Of a DNA stretch of 64,000 nt, positions 11,520-22,551 are shown piece by piece. Source of the DNA: Adineta steineri (Eukaryota; Rotifera; Eurotatoria; Adinetida; Adinetidae). Location of the stretch: the NCBI GenBank assembly GCA_905250115.1, contig CAJNOI010000317.1:16360-80359 (forward strand), written 5' to 3'. Numbering within the stretch: the stretch's first letter is position 1; every line of letters begins with the position of its first letter. The position numbers were made by a program, and so were the translations under genes. The notes below the pieces were generated by a model that saw only the letters and a program-made list of their open reading frames with translations, made no database searches and was not told where the DNA came from.

Positions 11520-12786
11520 TCTACAACTGTTCTTTTTCATTTAAATTGAAACGAATTTATTGTTGCAGCAAAAGAATAAATAATATCATGCAGTTAGTTT
11601 ATAAACAAAGGTGTAACTCTGCAAATGGATAGGGTGATTCCATATGAAACGTACCACGTTTACATCAACCTTCTCAGAATTTGCTCAAACCTTGAGGGTT
11701 TGTAGAGCTCGACGAACTGATCATTTTGATATAAAAATATCCTAGATTTGCATCTAGTTTGACCTAGAACCACCTATAATAAGGTTACATGAAAATGTCG
11801 AAAATCGGCAAAATCGAGTGGGTAACTAAACGTATTTTGCCTGTTTTATTGCCATTAAAAATCGAAACCCCAATTATTTACACATATTCTGATAGCCCAG
11901 CTTTCGCTCTATCGACCTATATACAAACGAAATAATTTGGCTCAATTAAATGAGCCTGCAACAGTGCACACCTTCGTAAAATTGATCTCATGATAGCAGA
12001 GTCCTGCCAAATTCGGATGAATGGAGCTATAGTGGATTTTGCAGAGCTTCACTTGCTCTATCTTCTGGTATATAAGGCTCATCACCTGATCTCGATTTTC
12101 ATTCGTTAGAGAGCTCAAAACATTAATCTACGTCCATATTCTCTTTCTCGTAGAGAAGAGTCCAGTAAACATAAATTGTCTGATTTCCTGTGTGTCCGCA
12201 GGATCAAAAAACATTGAAAATCGATTTTTCGAAAAAGACATTTCTCGGGGTATTTCAATGCGCGGAGTTCGAATTTGAGGTCTGTTGGGTGACTATGGTT
12301 AGGGGTCGGTTGATGAAGAGCAGTGCTGTCACCTTATCTGCTTTTTTAAGAATATCAAGTCATTGACTTTCATTCATATTTGTAATCAATAATTACCATC
12401 TGAATGATCATTTTTTGAATTTTAAAAACAAACTTTAATCAATAATGAGTCATATTATTATTTCGTCCGAGTGCAACTTCTATTATATAAATCCTGTATT
12501 CTAGTGGCTAAAAACGCATCCAATGTATATATTTTATATTTATTTCATTCTTTATCTATTTCTCTTTTGTCATTAATCTTATGATTTGTGTGACTCATAC
12601 AGATCAACATATATATTCTTTTGTATGTTTGTTGAATGAATGAATATAAAAAATCAACGTGAGTTGTGTAGATATTTATAATATAAAGGCAATGAAAACG
12701 AGTGGTGAAGATATTATTACTAACGAAGATAGTATTACTGATGAAAATAAACCTGAAGTTTTAACAATTGCAAAATCACGAGCATC
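11520..12786. other. Intergenic DNA, no gene seen
   Basis: The part from about 11610 to 12310 is less AT-rich than its surroundings and may be an old repeat, but I found no inverted or direct terminal repeats and no coding frame. Confidence 0.45.
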
Positions 12787-12946
12787 TTGAGGGTGTGGGT
12801 GTGGGTGCGTGTGTGGGTTAAGTGCTATATCCGTCACAAATCCACAGTCAGACACTAACCTACACGTCACATCCACACCCACACCCACCCACACCCACCC
12901 ACACCCACCCACACCCACCCACACCCACCCACACCCACACCCTCAA
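12787..12946. repeat. Long telomere-like hairpin with tandem C-rich arm
   Basis: The left arm TTGAGGGTGTGGGTGTGGG begins at 12787. The right arm, about 70 bases of CCCACACCCAC units, ends with CACCCTCAA at 12946. The right arm is much longer than the left, which suggests expansion of the tandem units. The flanks CGAGCATC and CGAGTATT agree at 6 of 8 positions and may be a decayed target duplication. The minus-strand open frame over it (12676-12924) is repeat translation. Confidence 0.85.
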
Positions 12947-13405
12947 CGAGTATTTCGTTCATTCTTTAACAAAAATTAACATTCAGTAGAGTTAGTTGTA
13001 AGAAATACAAGTAATACATGATATAAACTATTCAGTTGATATAACTTCTCGTTGAACAAGATGTTAGTGTGTCTGACATTACCAGCGGTGCTGAGGGTGT
13101 CAGTGTTTTTAGTATTTCAATGACCAGTGATACTGAATCTATTGGTGTGCACTGAGCATTACTGTTGGAGACAAAAGTATCGATTTTTCTAGTAATGTCA
13201 CTGATATCGCACATCCCTAGAAGTATCACGTATCATTTACTAGGTAAGTGGTATTAGTTACTAGTTACTGATAACAGTAATGGTAATATGACACTCCTAT
13301 TCTAGATGGTACTCTAATGCAACACTGCATTAACACCCACAACGCTAATAAACGTAAATAACAATTCTGTTCCTTGTTACCTGTACACAATAAAATTGAT
13401 CTTTA

Positions 13406-14929
13406 ATGGAAGAAATCCTGGCTGATTTCATCGTTGTGGGAGGTGGTACAGCTGGGTGCATTGTAGCTGCAAGATTAGCCGAATATGGCTTTAAAACTCT
13501 ACTATTATCGAGTGGTTCGAATGATACGACAAACCTATTGATAAAACAAAAGTCTCTCTTTACAGAACTCTTGCAAGCTTCTCACCTCAAACATTATCTG
13601 CCTCATATGCCTTTACCAAATCTAAATAATCGGACATTGAATCTGATTGTCTGGAATAGTCTTGGAGGTAGTAGCATTAATTGGGGTGGAATGGAACGAA
13701 TGATGAAAAGTGAATGTGACTTATTTGTTAATGCCAGCGGCGATCAATCTTTTTCTTTCGAACATATGTCGCTGTATTATAAAAAGGTTGAAAATTTCAC
13801 AACAACGGCACCATTTCCAGTTGACGGAATTCATGGTGATAATGGTCCAATTCATATGATACATGTTGATGAGCCTGCGTTCTCCCGAGTATGGAAGAAG
13901 GTTGCTGATGAACTCGGCGAGACTTTCAGTGACGATCTGGCAGGTTCTATTGATTACGGTTTTTCATTCGAGCCATCATCATTCGTAAACGAACTGAGAA
14001 GCTGGAGTGCTTCCGAATATTTAATTCCTGCTTTGGACCAATATCCAAACCTCACCATGATAACAGGCGCTACTGTAACCAAATTGAATGTGAATCCAAT
14101 AACTAAGCACATCGACAGTCTTCTGTTCGTATCCTCTAACGGTTGCTTTCGCGCTGTTGCTCAAAAAGAGTATATTTTGTCTGCCGGCACATTTTTCAGT
14201 CCTCATTTACTTCTACTATCGGGTGTAGGCGATCCTGAACTTCTTGAGCTAAATAACATACCTGTAAAACATATTTTAAAACAAGTTGGAAAGAATCTAA
14301 CTGACAATGGTGTTGTCACTGTTGAATACCAAACGAAGGGCTTGCCAGTTGGCCAATGTATACCCATTGCTTTGGTTAATCGCCAAGTGAAAACTACCGA
14401 TACGAATGCCGATTTATTCTTTGTTCTACAAATGGATCATGCAACAGAACATCTTTATATATTGATCTTCAATGGTTTACCAAAATCACGCACCGGTTCT
14501 ATTTCATTGTACAATGCCAACCCACTCGTACCGCCTAAAGTAACTTTGAATTATCTTGATGATGAAAAAGACATTGAAGCATTTATAGACGGCATCAATT
14601 ATATGCGACGAGTAATGTCCACAAATGCAATAGAAGAAAGTGCTAAAGTGACTGAAATTTCGCCAGGCCTTCAAGAGAGAAACTTGGATTCATATATTCG
14701 TAACACATTGGAACCTGCACATCATTTCATCGGTACGTGTTCAATGGGACAAGATGCAGAGACATCAGTGGTTAATAAAGACTTCAAAGTACATGGATTG
14801 GATAATCTTCGCATAGTAGACGCATCAGTGTTTCCAACAGGCTTTGTGTCCAAAGCAGGTCCGTGTTTAACTGTCTATGCTTTAGCTGAGAAGGCTGCCG
14901 ATGTTTTGAAACAGGAGTATTCTCGATAA
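13406..14929 (+). CDS. GMC-family flavin oxidoreductase, intronless
   Basis: This 507-residue protein belongs to the glucose-methanol-choline oxidoreductases, FAD enzymes that oxidise alcohols. The ATG at 13406 is followed at once by the dinucleotide-binding motif VVGGGTAGC (residues 10-18). LGGSSINWGGM fits the second FAD-contact motif of the N-terminal domain, SAGTFFSPHLLLLSGVG the second family signature. The C-terminal domain carries EPAHHFIGTCSMG with the probable catalytic His, and ends LTVYALAEKAADVL. The second catalytic position, usually His or Asn, is not obvious in FVSKAGPCLTV, so catalysis is less certain. The length is that of a normal family member and nothing is broken. It has no intron although neighbouring genes have several, and it is flanked by telomere-like hairpins at 12787 and 15150. 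No signal peptide is seen, so it is probably cytosolic. Confidence 0.93.
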   Translation: MEEILADFIVVGGGTAGCIVAARLAEYGFKTLLLSSGSNDTTNLLIKQKSLFTELLQASHLKHYLPHMPLPNLNNRTLNLIVWNSLGGSSINWGGMERMMKSECDLFVNASGDQSFSFEHMSLYYKKVENFTTTAPFPVDGIHGDNGPIHMIHVDEPAFSRVWKKVADELGETFSDDLAGSIDYGFSFEPSSFVNELRSWSASEYLIPALDQYPNLTMITGATVTKLNVNPITKHIDSLLFVSSNGCFRAVAQKEYILSAGTFFSPHLLLLSGVGDPELLELNNIPVKHILKQVGKNLTDNGVVTVEYQTKGLPVGQCIPIALVNRQVKTTDTNADLFFVLQMDHATEHLYILIFNGLPKSRTGSISLYNANPLVPPKVTLNYLDDEKDIEAFIDGINYMRRVMSTNAIEESAKVTEISPGLQERNLDSYIRNTLEPAHHFIGTCSMGQDAETSVVNKDFKVHGLDNLRIVDASVFPTGFVSKAGPCLTVYALAEKAADVLKQEYSR

Positions 14930-15149
14930 TTAAAAGCTTTCTAGCCTAGATTTTTGCTTATTTTTACGAACATCTGGAGATCTTTGTTGAAGAACCTTTG
15001 CAATTTATTTGTCCGCAAGATATGCGCAAGAAAAACAACTGTCTTTTAGTCGGATTTGTATTATATTCACGATCTTTTCACAATGCAATGTTGTCATGTC
15101 CTATATTCACATATTGCTATGAGTTAGTGCTAAACATCGGCGTGGCCAC

Positions 15150-15227
15150 TTGAGGGTGTGGGTGTGGGTGGGTGGATGTGCCTTAGTATGAGTAGTGTAT
15201 TGTAATTCCACACCCACACCCTCTCAG
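15150..15227. repeat. Telomere-like hairpin downstream of the GMC gene
   Basis: TTGAGGGTGTGGGTGTGGGT pairs with TTCCACACCCACACCCTCTC across a loop of about 35 bases. Confidence 0.85.
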
Positions 15228-15644
15228 GTACAAAATGAGCAAATGGGGTACAGGTGGCAGCCCTGATAGGAGCCTTTTTTCTATAATAATCTTCTATATT
15301 TGATTAAACTGAAAAGCAGTAAAAATCAATAGTATTAATATCAATCGATTATGTTTGACTGATCGATTCAGATTTGATTAGTAATTTGCAATAGCTTGTA
15401 CTCTGTGATGAGTGAAAGTATTTGATAGATTAAAACATGATGATCTATTGTTTATTTTATTCGCCAACTCACTAGTTTTAATGCTATAAAATTATATTAA
15501 GCAAAAGCAAATTAAGAAGTTTTCAAAATAATAAAATGAGATAATTTTATCTATCTTAACAACGTTGACTATGACAAATGATATTTCTTATTGATTGTAT
15601 TAATTGAATTTCAAAATAAAATTGTACATATGAACACCCTATTA

Positions 15645-15764
15645 CAGAGATGGAACCGGTACCAGTAACCGGCCGGTTCGGTCCGATACCTGTCCGAACT
15701 TTAGACCGGTATTTACCGGTCTACCGGTACCGGTCGTCAAAAACCCGGGACGGTTTTATCTCTG
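15645..15764. mobile_element. 120-bp hAT-like MITE with CCGGT core
   Basis: The ends CAGAGATGGAACCGG and CGGTTTTATCTCTG are inverted repeats. A perfect 8-bp target duplication CCCTATTA flanks it (15637-15644 and 15765-15772). The interior is dominated by ACCGGT palindromes. It has no coding capacity. Confidence 0.92.
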
Positions 15765-16247
15765 CCCTATTATCTAACATGAAAGAATAAAATCGAGGTA
15801 TGAAATTATAGCCATAACAGATGACAAAAGACTAATTGTTTAGTTTGATAATTCTTAATGGTATTTTATATAAGATAAAATTCATCGGTGAAAATTGATA
15901 GAATCATTCTACTTGTAAAATCAAATATCGTTTTCTAAGTATACCCAACCATTGGTTTTCTTATTATCGCCTTCGTTACACATGAAGAAATATTGTTATT
16001 TGTATTTCGGATGATTGCTTACGAAGACGAAATGCATAAAGATAAGAGGAAAGTAAACGATACGTGACAGAAATATTGTGTGTATCGACGAAGGCCTCTT
16101 TTGCATGTTAGTCGAATAACTTGAATAAAAGACATATTTTAGTTAAACAGAACAAACTACTGTTTTTTGAACTAATCTGACATTAACTTTTACCTTTGTT
16201 TTATATATTTATTTTCCATAGAGTGAACATTGTCAATACAGAAAACA

Positions 16248-17392
16248 ATGGCACATTTATCTGAATCATCTAATAATGACGATATTAATATGAATAATCT
16301 TCATATTGAAGGTAAGAGTTTCGAGATTGAATATTTCTGTAGCATCCATTATAACATTCCGAACAAAAAATAAGCATTTCAATACATCCACTTTTATATA
16401 ATAAAACTTTGCTTAACAACCCTTCGTGAGCATTTAGAAAAAAAGCAACGAAAACATGTTTTGAATGACGTACAATATAACATTAAATTACTATGATACA
16501 ATACAATAAAATTCCTCTTTCGTTTGAATCTAGACAAGAAGAACGACGTGCGCCGATCAAGTGTACTTGATGAAGGAACATTGAGGGAAAATGAGAGTGA
16601 ATCGAAACATGAACAGCGTCTTGATGCTCTAAAAAATGCGTATGGAATAATGTTAAATAGTGTTGGCGAAGATGCAATGCGTCAAGGTCAGTTAATTACT
16701 TCAACTTTAATACTAAGATTAAATCTTTATATTATTTATAACAGGTCTATTGAAAACACCAGAACGTGCCGCTAAAGCAATGCTTTTTTTTACTAAAGGA
16801 TATGAACAATCAGTACGAGATGTTGTTAGTGATGCTATATTCGATGAAGAATGTGATAATATGGTAGTTGTTAAAGATATTGATATATATTCACTTTGTG
16901 AACATCATTTGTATGTTAAATAAATCTTTAGTTTTATTACATTAATTTATTTAATAGGATACCCTTCTTTGGTAAAGTATCGGTAGGTTATTTACCCAAT
17001 AAACGTGTTATTGGACTGAGTAAAATAGCAAGGTCAATATATAAAATATTACTAAAGATTAAAAAATATAATTTATAATTATTATAGAATTGTCGAAATC
17101 TTCAGTCGTCGTCTTCAAGGTGAATATATTAAAATAAAAATTGAAGGTTGATCTATGCTATTTATTTTTAGTGCAAGAACGTTTAACTCAACAGATTGCT
17201 CAAGCTATAGAAGAAGCTGTTCAACCATTAGGTGTTGGTGTTATCGTTGAATGTGTACACATGTGCATGGTTATGCGTGGAGCAGAAAAAGTCAACTCAC
17301 GTACAACAACATCAGCTATGCTTGGTAACTTTCGTCACAATGCAAAAACACGCGAAGAATTTTTAATCATTGGACGCAACAGCTCTTTTTGA
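16248..17392 (+). CDS. GCH1: GTP cyclohydrolase I
   Basis: This enzyme converts GTP to 7,8-dihydroneopterin triphosphate, the committed step of tetrahydrobiopterin synthesis in the cytosol. Six exons join in frame: 16248-16311, 16534-16686, 16745-16910, 16958-17032, 17088-17119 and 17172-17392, giving 236 residues. The catalytic core is intact: LCEHHL with zinc-binding Cys and the following His, [37 protein letters not shown], and HMCMVMRG with the third zinc ligand Cys, ending KTREEFL. The first 50 or so residues are variable, as in other animal forms. The next pathway enzyme lies 5.2 kb downstream on the same strand. Substrate, pathway and fold follow from the family. Nothing is broken. Confidence 0.97.
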
Positions 17393-17516
17393 CATTTATT
17401 TTTATATCGATTCAAATATGAGTAGTTAGAATATTATTTATAAATTGAAAATTTCGTACGAAATGCGACATAGCGTTTCTCCAGGTTCAATATTTAGTTT
17501 ATCTGTAAGATATATA

Positions 17517-17604
17517 AAGGGTGTCCCAGAAATACTGAAACGATTTTAAAATTTATCCTTCTAAAGCTTAACAAAAGCAGAGTCTTTGAAGCATTGGCAC
17601 ATTA
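17517..17604. mobile_element. Possible mariner-like element end
   Basis: GGGTGTCCCAGAAATACTG resembles the terminal sequence of many mariner/Tc1-type elements. The element would continue at 18408 after the hAT-like insertion that splits it. I could not find its other end or a transposase, so the call rests on the end sequence alone. Confidence 0.35.
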
Positions 17605-17612
17605 TTGGACAT

Positions 17613-18399
17613 TAGAGAACGGCAGGGTTGCCCCGATCTCGGCGGGATCGGGATTGATGACGTGACAGGGCCGGGACTGAAAATCCCGAACGCTGCTTCA
17701 ACGGGATCGGGATCGGGACAGGATAAAACTTTTCGGGGCTTTGTTAATTATATCTTATCGAAGTGCAATTCTTTTTTATTCAAAAATTCAATATAATCTT
17801 TCGTAAAAATAAAATTAAAATACACGTGTACACATGTCATGAAAAACAATGTTCGTAAGATAAATAAATAAGTAGGATTGAAGAAACAGCAAGTTTTGAT
17901 CACTCTTTGAGTTCATCTTCACTTGATACGGTGTTACTATTTCCAGTTCGATGCTTCTTCGATACTGAAGGTGTCTGCTATTCACCTTCAAGCTCGTTGC
18001 TCGACTTATATTCGTTGATTGACTTTCGTTCCTGTCTTTGATCATATAGATTTGTCCTTATTGATCTTGTCTTCGATCTTTCTCGTTTCACTTTTAATGT
18101 ATTGAAATGTTTTATCTGTCTCAAATATGCATTCTCTTTTCGGCTTGATCGATTAGTTTGATATAGCATCTGACCGAAAGAACTCAGAATATTATAATAA
18201 ACGCTTCAACGTCAGCTTTCTATCAGCAAATCGTAATACTATGGAATTCTATCGAGTTGCGTCTTATTCTACCTATGCCTTGAAAAACTATTTCTGGTAG
18301 ATCCAAAACAAATCGGGTTTAAACGGAACTGGGACGGGTTTCATCCAAGCGGTACATAATCGGGATTGGGACGAAAAAAGCCGGTCCCGCCGCTCCCTA
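17613..18399. mobile_element. 787-bp hAT-like non-autonomous element
   Basis: The ends TAGAGAACGGC and GCCGCTCCCTA are imperfect inverted repeats. A perfect 8-bp target duplication TTGGACAT flanks it (17605-17612 and 18400-18407). GC-rich runs of CGGGATCGGGA lie near both ends, while the middle is ordinary AT-rich DNA. Short open frames within (17605-17796, 17815-18169) match no transposase that I recognise. Confidence 0.88.
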
Positions 18400-18568
18400 T
18401 TGGACATCCTTAGTGCTACATAACTACAAAGTTTCAGGCCTATAGTTTGTACTATAGATGAAAATCTGTAGCAACACCGACATATACTATTTTTTCAATT
18501 TTCCAGGTTACCCTCGGAGTGTGCAACAATATTTTTGATTTTATTAATATCTCCGCTGTGGTATATGA

Positions 18569-19297
18569 TAGAGTTGTAACCGGTCGGTCGACCGGCATAA
18601 TTTTTTACGAGCTTATTATTAAATATATAGGTAGGGGTGTGTGAGTGGATGTTAGTGCAATAATAAAAATAAAATCGACGTCCACACGCATACCCTCTTT
18701 TGATGTCGACAGAACTTCTATCGACATCAAAGAAAAGTATATAGAATTTGAGAAACGGACAATCATTGTGATGGCAGTTGGTTATGTTTCCTATCAATAT
18801 AGATACCAGTAGTTTGTTAAAATTTGCTGCGAACAGTGGTAGAAATGCTTTGCTATACAAAGCCACATTGATATGATTAAAAACTTTCTTTTTAACCAAA
18901 TCCGCTCCCCCCTCCATAACAAAAGAGCCGGGGCCTTGTCTTGCGGTTTCTCACTACACACTTTTCTGTGAAAAAGTCCCCGTACCCTATAGGGCAATTT
19001 TTTCCGATTGTTTCTCCAGAGGAGTCTATTATTTCGGTGCGTCTTAATACAGGAGGACCTTTCATTCTGGAAGGGTGGGGGAGACGGTTGATAAAACTAA
19101 GACTAAATAGGAAATTTGACTTCTAGTTTTCTAAAATAATCATATTTTTTTGTATTTTATTAAAAAAAATTATATTTTGCAGTATTTTTATAAAAAAAGA
19201 TGAATAAAAATTAGAGAAAATCTGTGCTGGGCCGGTTGAAAAATATCTGTTTCGACCGAGCCGGGCCTGCCGGTTGCCGTTACTGGTTACAACTCTA
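18569..19297. mobile_element. Inverted-repeat element with TAGAGTTGTAACCGG ends
   Basis: The left end TAGAGTTGTAACCGG matches the complement of the right end CTGGTTACAACTCTA. The right 75 bases are a copy of the sequence at 7900-7993. The interior holds a weak telomere-like hairpin (18631) and a fragment with CCCCCCTCCATA like the element at 2263, so it may be composite. No 8-bp duplication is visible at these borders, and two separate fragments cannot be excluded. Confidence 0.6.
18631..18697. repeat. Degenerate telomere-like hairpin
   Basis: TAGGGGTGTGTGAGTGGATG faces CGTCCACACGCATACCCTC across about 25 AT-rich bases, a diverged member of the hairpin family. Confidence 0.6.
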
Positions 19298-21116
19298 GTT
19301 CTTAAAGCGATTGAACTATTGTTGTACCATACGAATAGAGAGTACACCCTCGCCTATCATGTTGCATATGTTGTTGGCTGCTTCCGTTGCTTTGTGGTTC
19401 AGACGGAATTATTGGAGTAAAAGTACTCGAATCTCTCTACGAGAAAGATTCATTTTCAGTTCATGATCAGCGTCCATATCCATACTTTATTATCATTCGA
19501 AAGACATTCACATTCCCTTTATATACTCTTAGTATGGAAACCTCTGAAACTTTCTCGAATGTTCTAGAACTTTTTCAAAAAAACGTGAGAATTCAGGTAC
19601 CAATCTAATATATGCTCAAAATTCCAGAAGCATTTCTCTTGTTATTGAGAAGATATTTATTTAACAAGTTGAACAAATGGAATCCCGTAACGCTTGGCAG
19701 AGCCCATATGCTATTTGGGATCAATATTAAAAACTACATCTAGTAATAGGGATTTCAGCAAAAATTATTTCTTGATCAGACTCGATCCCTAGCCTCCATT
19801 ACTTGTTTTCTGCTGTAATTTTCATTTACTCCGCCTCAGCCAAATTTTGAGAAGTAATTTTTTCTAATAGAATCCTTATTACTAGATGTACTTTTTAACA
19901 CTAATTCCAAATATCATATACTTTTTTTTCAAAAGTCAGTTTTTATCGATCACCGTCTAGAAATATCTGCCCATTTTCTAATATTTGTGAGCAGGCCCAA
20001 GTATTTCGTTTATCTGAGCGTTTTCTTCATTTTTTTTCTTCTTTTTGAAGATATATTCGAAACGAATATGACAAACTACATCAATCGATATACACCAGTC
20101 TTTGATTTATGACTTCTTTGCTTTCCCTATAAGGAGTTATGAGACCCAAAATCTGTTTTTTTGTAGGTTTTTCGAGTATTTTAGTTCTAAAACTAACCAA
20201 TATTCAATTCCAAACAGTTTTTTTGTGTTTCAAGTTGGGGAATTAATTTCGCATATTACTGAATGTATTTCAGACTTTCTAACTGCATGACTAGGTAGCT
20301 TGGGATCGGCAACTGAAGGTATACCTTCCATCATCCTACATTGGATCAAGCTTTTCTTCACCAAAATTTCACTTATTCTAAATTTAATCTAAAAATTGGA
20401 ATCAGTATCAAATTCCGCGTCAGATGATGCCAAATTAATTAAAATTCGAAAAAAACATTCGATGATCCTGGGGTCCCCTAAAACTGTCCGACAGACCGTG
20501 TAAAATGAAAGTCATTTCTCCACAAAAAGATGCATTTTTCTACTTAGAACTTTATACTAATTTAAAATATGTAACTTTTTTCGGAAAAAATATTTGGGCA
20601 AAAAAATAGCCTTATCGGTACTTGTACTTAGATATCCACATGCATGAACTTGTTCCTGAATTGAAAAACAGATATACCTGACAACTCAATGTTTGACGTT
20701 TTATTTGCCTTTAATACATTTTAATTAATAGATAATGTGGAACTCTGAACTGAAGAAAATTAATATGTTTTTCAAAGATCTTTTCAAAAACCTTTTTGAT
20801 CGACACGCAGTTCAACGTGATACAGTAGTGTTCTGGTTGGTGTAAATGTAATCAGTGAGAAACAAGTGGTAAGCGAGAGAAAGAAGGAAAAAATTAAAGA
20901 GAGAGAAGAGAGCGAAAAAGCGGCGAATATGTAACTGACGAGTATCGCTTATATTATCACATTTCTGATACAAACACCACAAGTAAGTGAAGAAGGACAA
21001 GTAGGGTATCTTTTGGGAGGCTGTAAGAAAGACGGTCGTACTAAGGCAGATTGTTTCAGTTATTTAACAGATTGTTTTAAATTTGGTCGATAATAAAAAT
21101 GTGGAAAGGTTAAGGT
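19298..21116. other. Intergenic DNA, no gene seen
   Basis: Short open frames at 19387, 20102 and 20812 start at non-ATG codons or show no protein-like composition. I recognise no repeat ends. Confidence 0.5.
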
Positions 21117-21229
21117 CTAGGGGTGGTGGCTTAGCATTAGAATTATATTAATTAAGACTTAATTCTAATACAATAAGTATTAGTATTTTCTTAACCCTAA
21201 TGTTAATACACCGCCCGTGGGTAACGTCG
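21117..21229. mobile_element. Small palindromic element
   Basis: TAGGGGTGGTGGCTTAGCAT on the left is similar to the complement of the right end at 21196-21229, which contains AATACACCGCCCGTGG. The centre is an AT-rich palindrome with TTAATTAAGACTTAATTC. The target duplication is not clear. Confidence 0.5.
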
Positions 21230-21686
21230 AAACATCTATATTTACTAAAACTCCTGATACATCATAGTAACTAGGAGACCTTTTCGTGCGAGAAATAGAA
21301 GATCAAATTTCTAACGTTTTATTTTTCATGATATTATCTGTTATAGGCCAAAAAATTGAGTATAACGCTTATAAGTCGAAAATAAAGCACTATAGTGATG
21401 ACTCATTTAAAATGTTGTCCAGCCTTGATAAGGCCTACTTAATGAGAAAGATCTCATCCCAAACGCGTTTTGCCATCTCAACAGATTCTTTTGGCAGTTT
21501 TATTGTATGAAAAATTTTCGTTCCTCGACTTTTCCATAAGTATAGATTCTTTCTTTCAGTTTGCTTTGGATCATTCGAAAAGAAATCTATCAATTCTTAC
21601 CAATACGGCATGTTTCAGAAACTGTTTTATGAAAACTCTGAGCAACAGCTGACGAAAGAAAAGGAGATATTATCTTTCTTCAGTCG

Positions 21687-21903
21687 CCCAGGAGAAACAA
21701 TCCTAACTAACAGATTCCGGTCCGGATTTCATCGGAATCCGGCAAAATCCGTTACAATCTGACAGAATTCGGTCGGATTTTCGACGGATCCTGTAGAATC
21801 CGAAGCTCGGAATCCGTTAGTTAGGAGTCCGGTGAAATTTCGACATGTTCCGATCGGAATTATACGGAAACGACGGAATCCGGTCGGGCGTGATTGACCT
21901 TGG
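21687..21903. mobile_element. Diverged relative of the 6684 element
   Basis: The CCCAGGAGAAACAATCC left end and the TGATTGACCTTGG right end resemble the termini of the element at 6684-7066. The interior again consists of GGAATCCGG and GGATTC variants in both orientations. No coding region was found. Confidence 0.65.
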
Positions 21904-22030
21904 TATCTAATATGTAGAAATATCTGATTGGAGCTATTGAGAAATATAGCAATTGAATTGAGTTGATAGAATTACAGGAATAATGACTGATCTGGGTCGT
22001 TGTCAATTTATAGTTGTTTGATTGGTCTCT

Positions 22031-22362
22031 TTAACCCTTTTCGTACCATGGCTCAGCGAATGGATGAAACTTTGCTAGGACTTTATTTTTAACATGTATT
22101 TTGTATCTTGTGAATATTTTCATCGAAACTTTTCAAAGAAATTTTGAAGTCATTTTCGATTAATACCCGTATCCCCCTACGGCACGCTAGTACTTAAAGG
22201 GTTATTAAAATGATAAATACCGTGCGAATACAAGCATCTATATGTCCTCTATGCCACAGTGGCAAGTGCACTTTGATATTGTTTCGCATTCGTAATTTAT
22301 TCAGAATTTGTCAAATTCTAAAAAGTGGGGCTTATAGGCCCCGTTGGTACTTAAAGGGTTAA
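22031..22362. mobile_element. piggyBac-like MITE with TTAA borders
   Basis: The left border TTAACCCTTTTCGTACC and the right border GGTACTTAAAGGGTTAA are inverted repeats bounded by TTAA, the target of piggyBac-type elements. A second internal right-end-like sequence, GTACTTAAAGGGTTATTAA, lies near 22190, so this may be two nested or tandem copies. It has no coding capacity. Confidence 0.75.
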
Positions 22363-22551
22363 ACAAAATAGTTTAAGTAATTTCGAAAACATGTTGACCT
22401 TCATTATGAGCTCTTCTCAGATATTTTCTGTGTAAGAATCTAGCGTTGACAAAAAGAGAAAAAAAATTACTGTACACTATTCGTTAATTTTCACTTAGTC
22501 AACATTTTGCTCCACTAGCACGTTGGAAACTTTGAGTTTTCTAGATCAACG

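Noticed and set aside
12676..12924. 82-codon minus-strand frame rich in Val, Gly and Trp
   Set aside because: It is the translation of the telomere-like tandem repeat and has no other support.
17605..18169. Short frames inside the 787-bp hAT-like element as a possible transposase
   Set aside because: No DDE or dimerisation motif is present, and they overlap both strands without conservation.
21205..21230. ACACCGCCCGTGGG resembling the universal small-subunit rRNA 3' motif
   Set aside because: No other rRNA sequence surrounds it; it is the right end of a small palindromic element.
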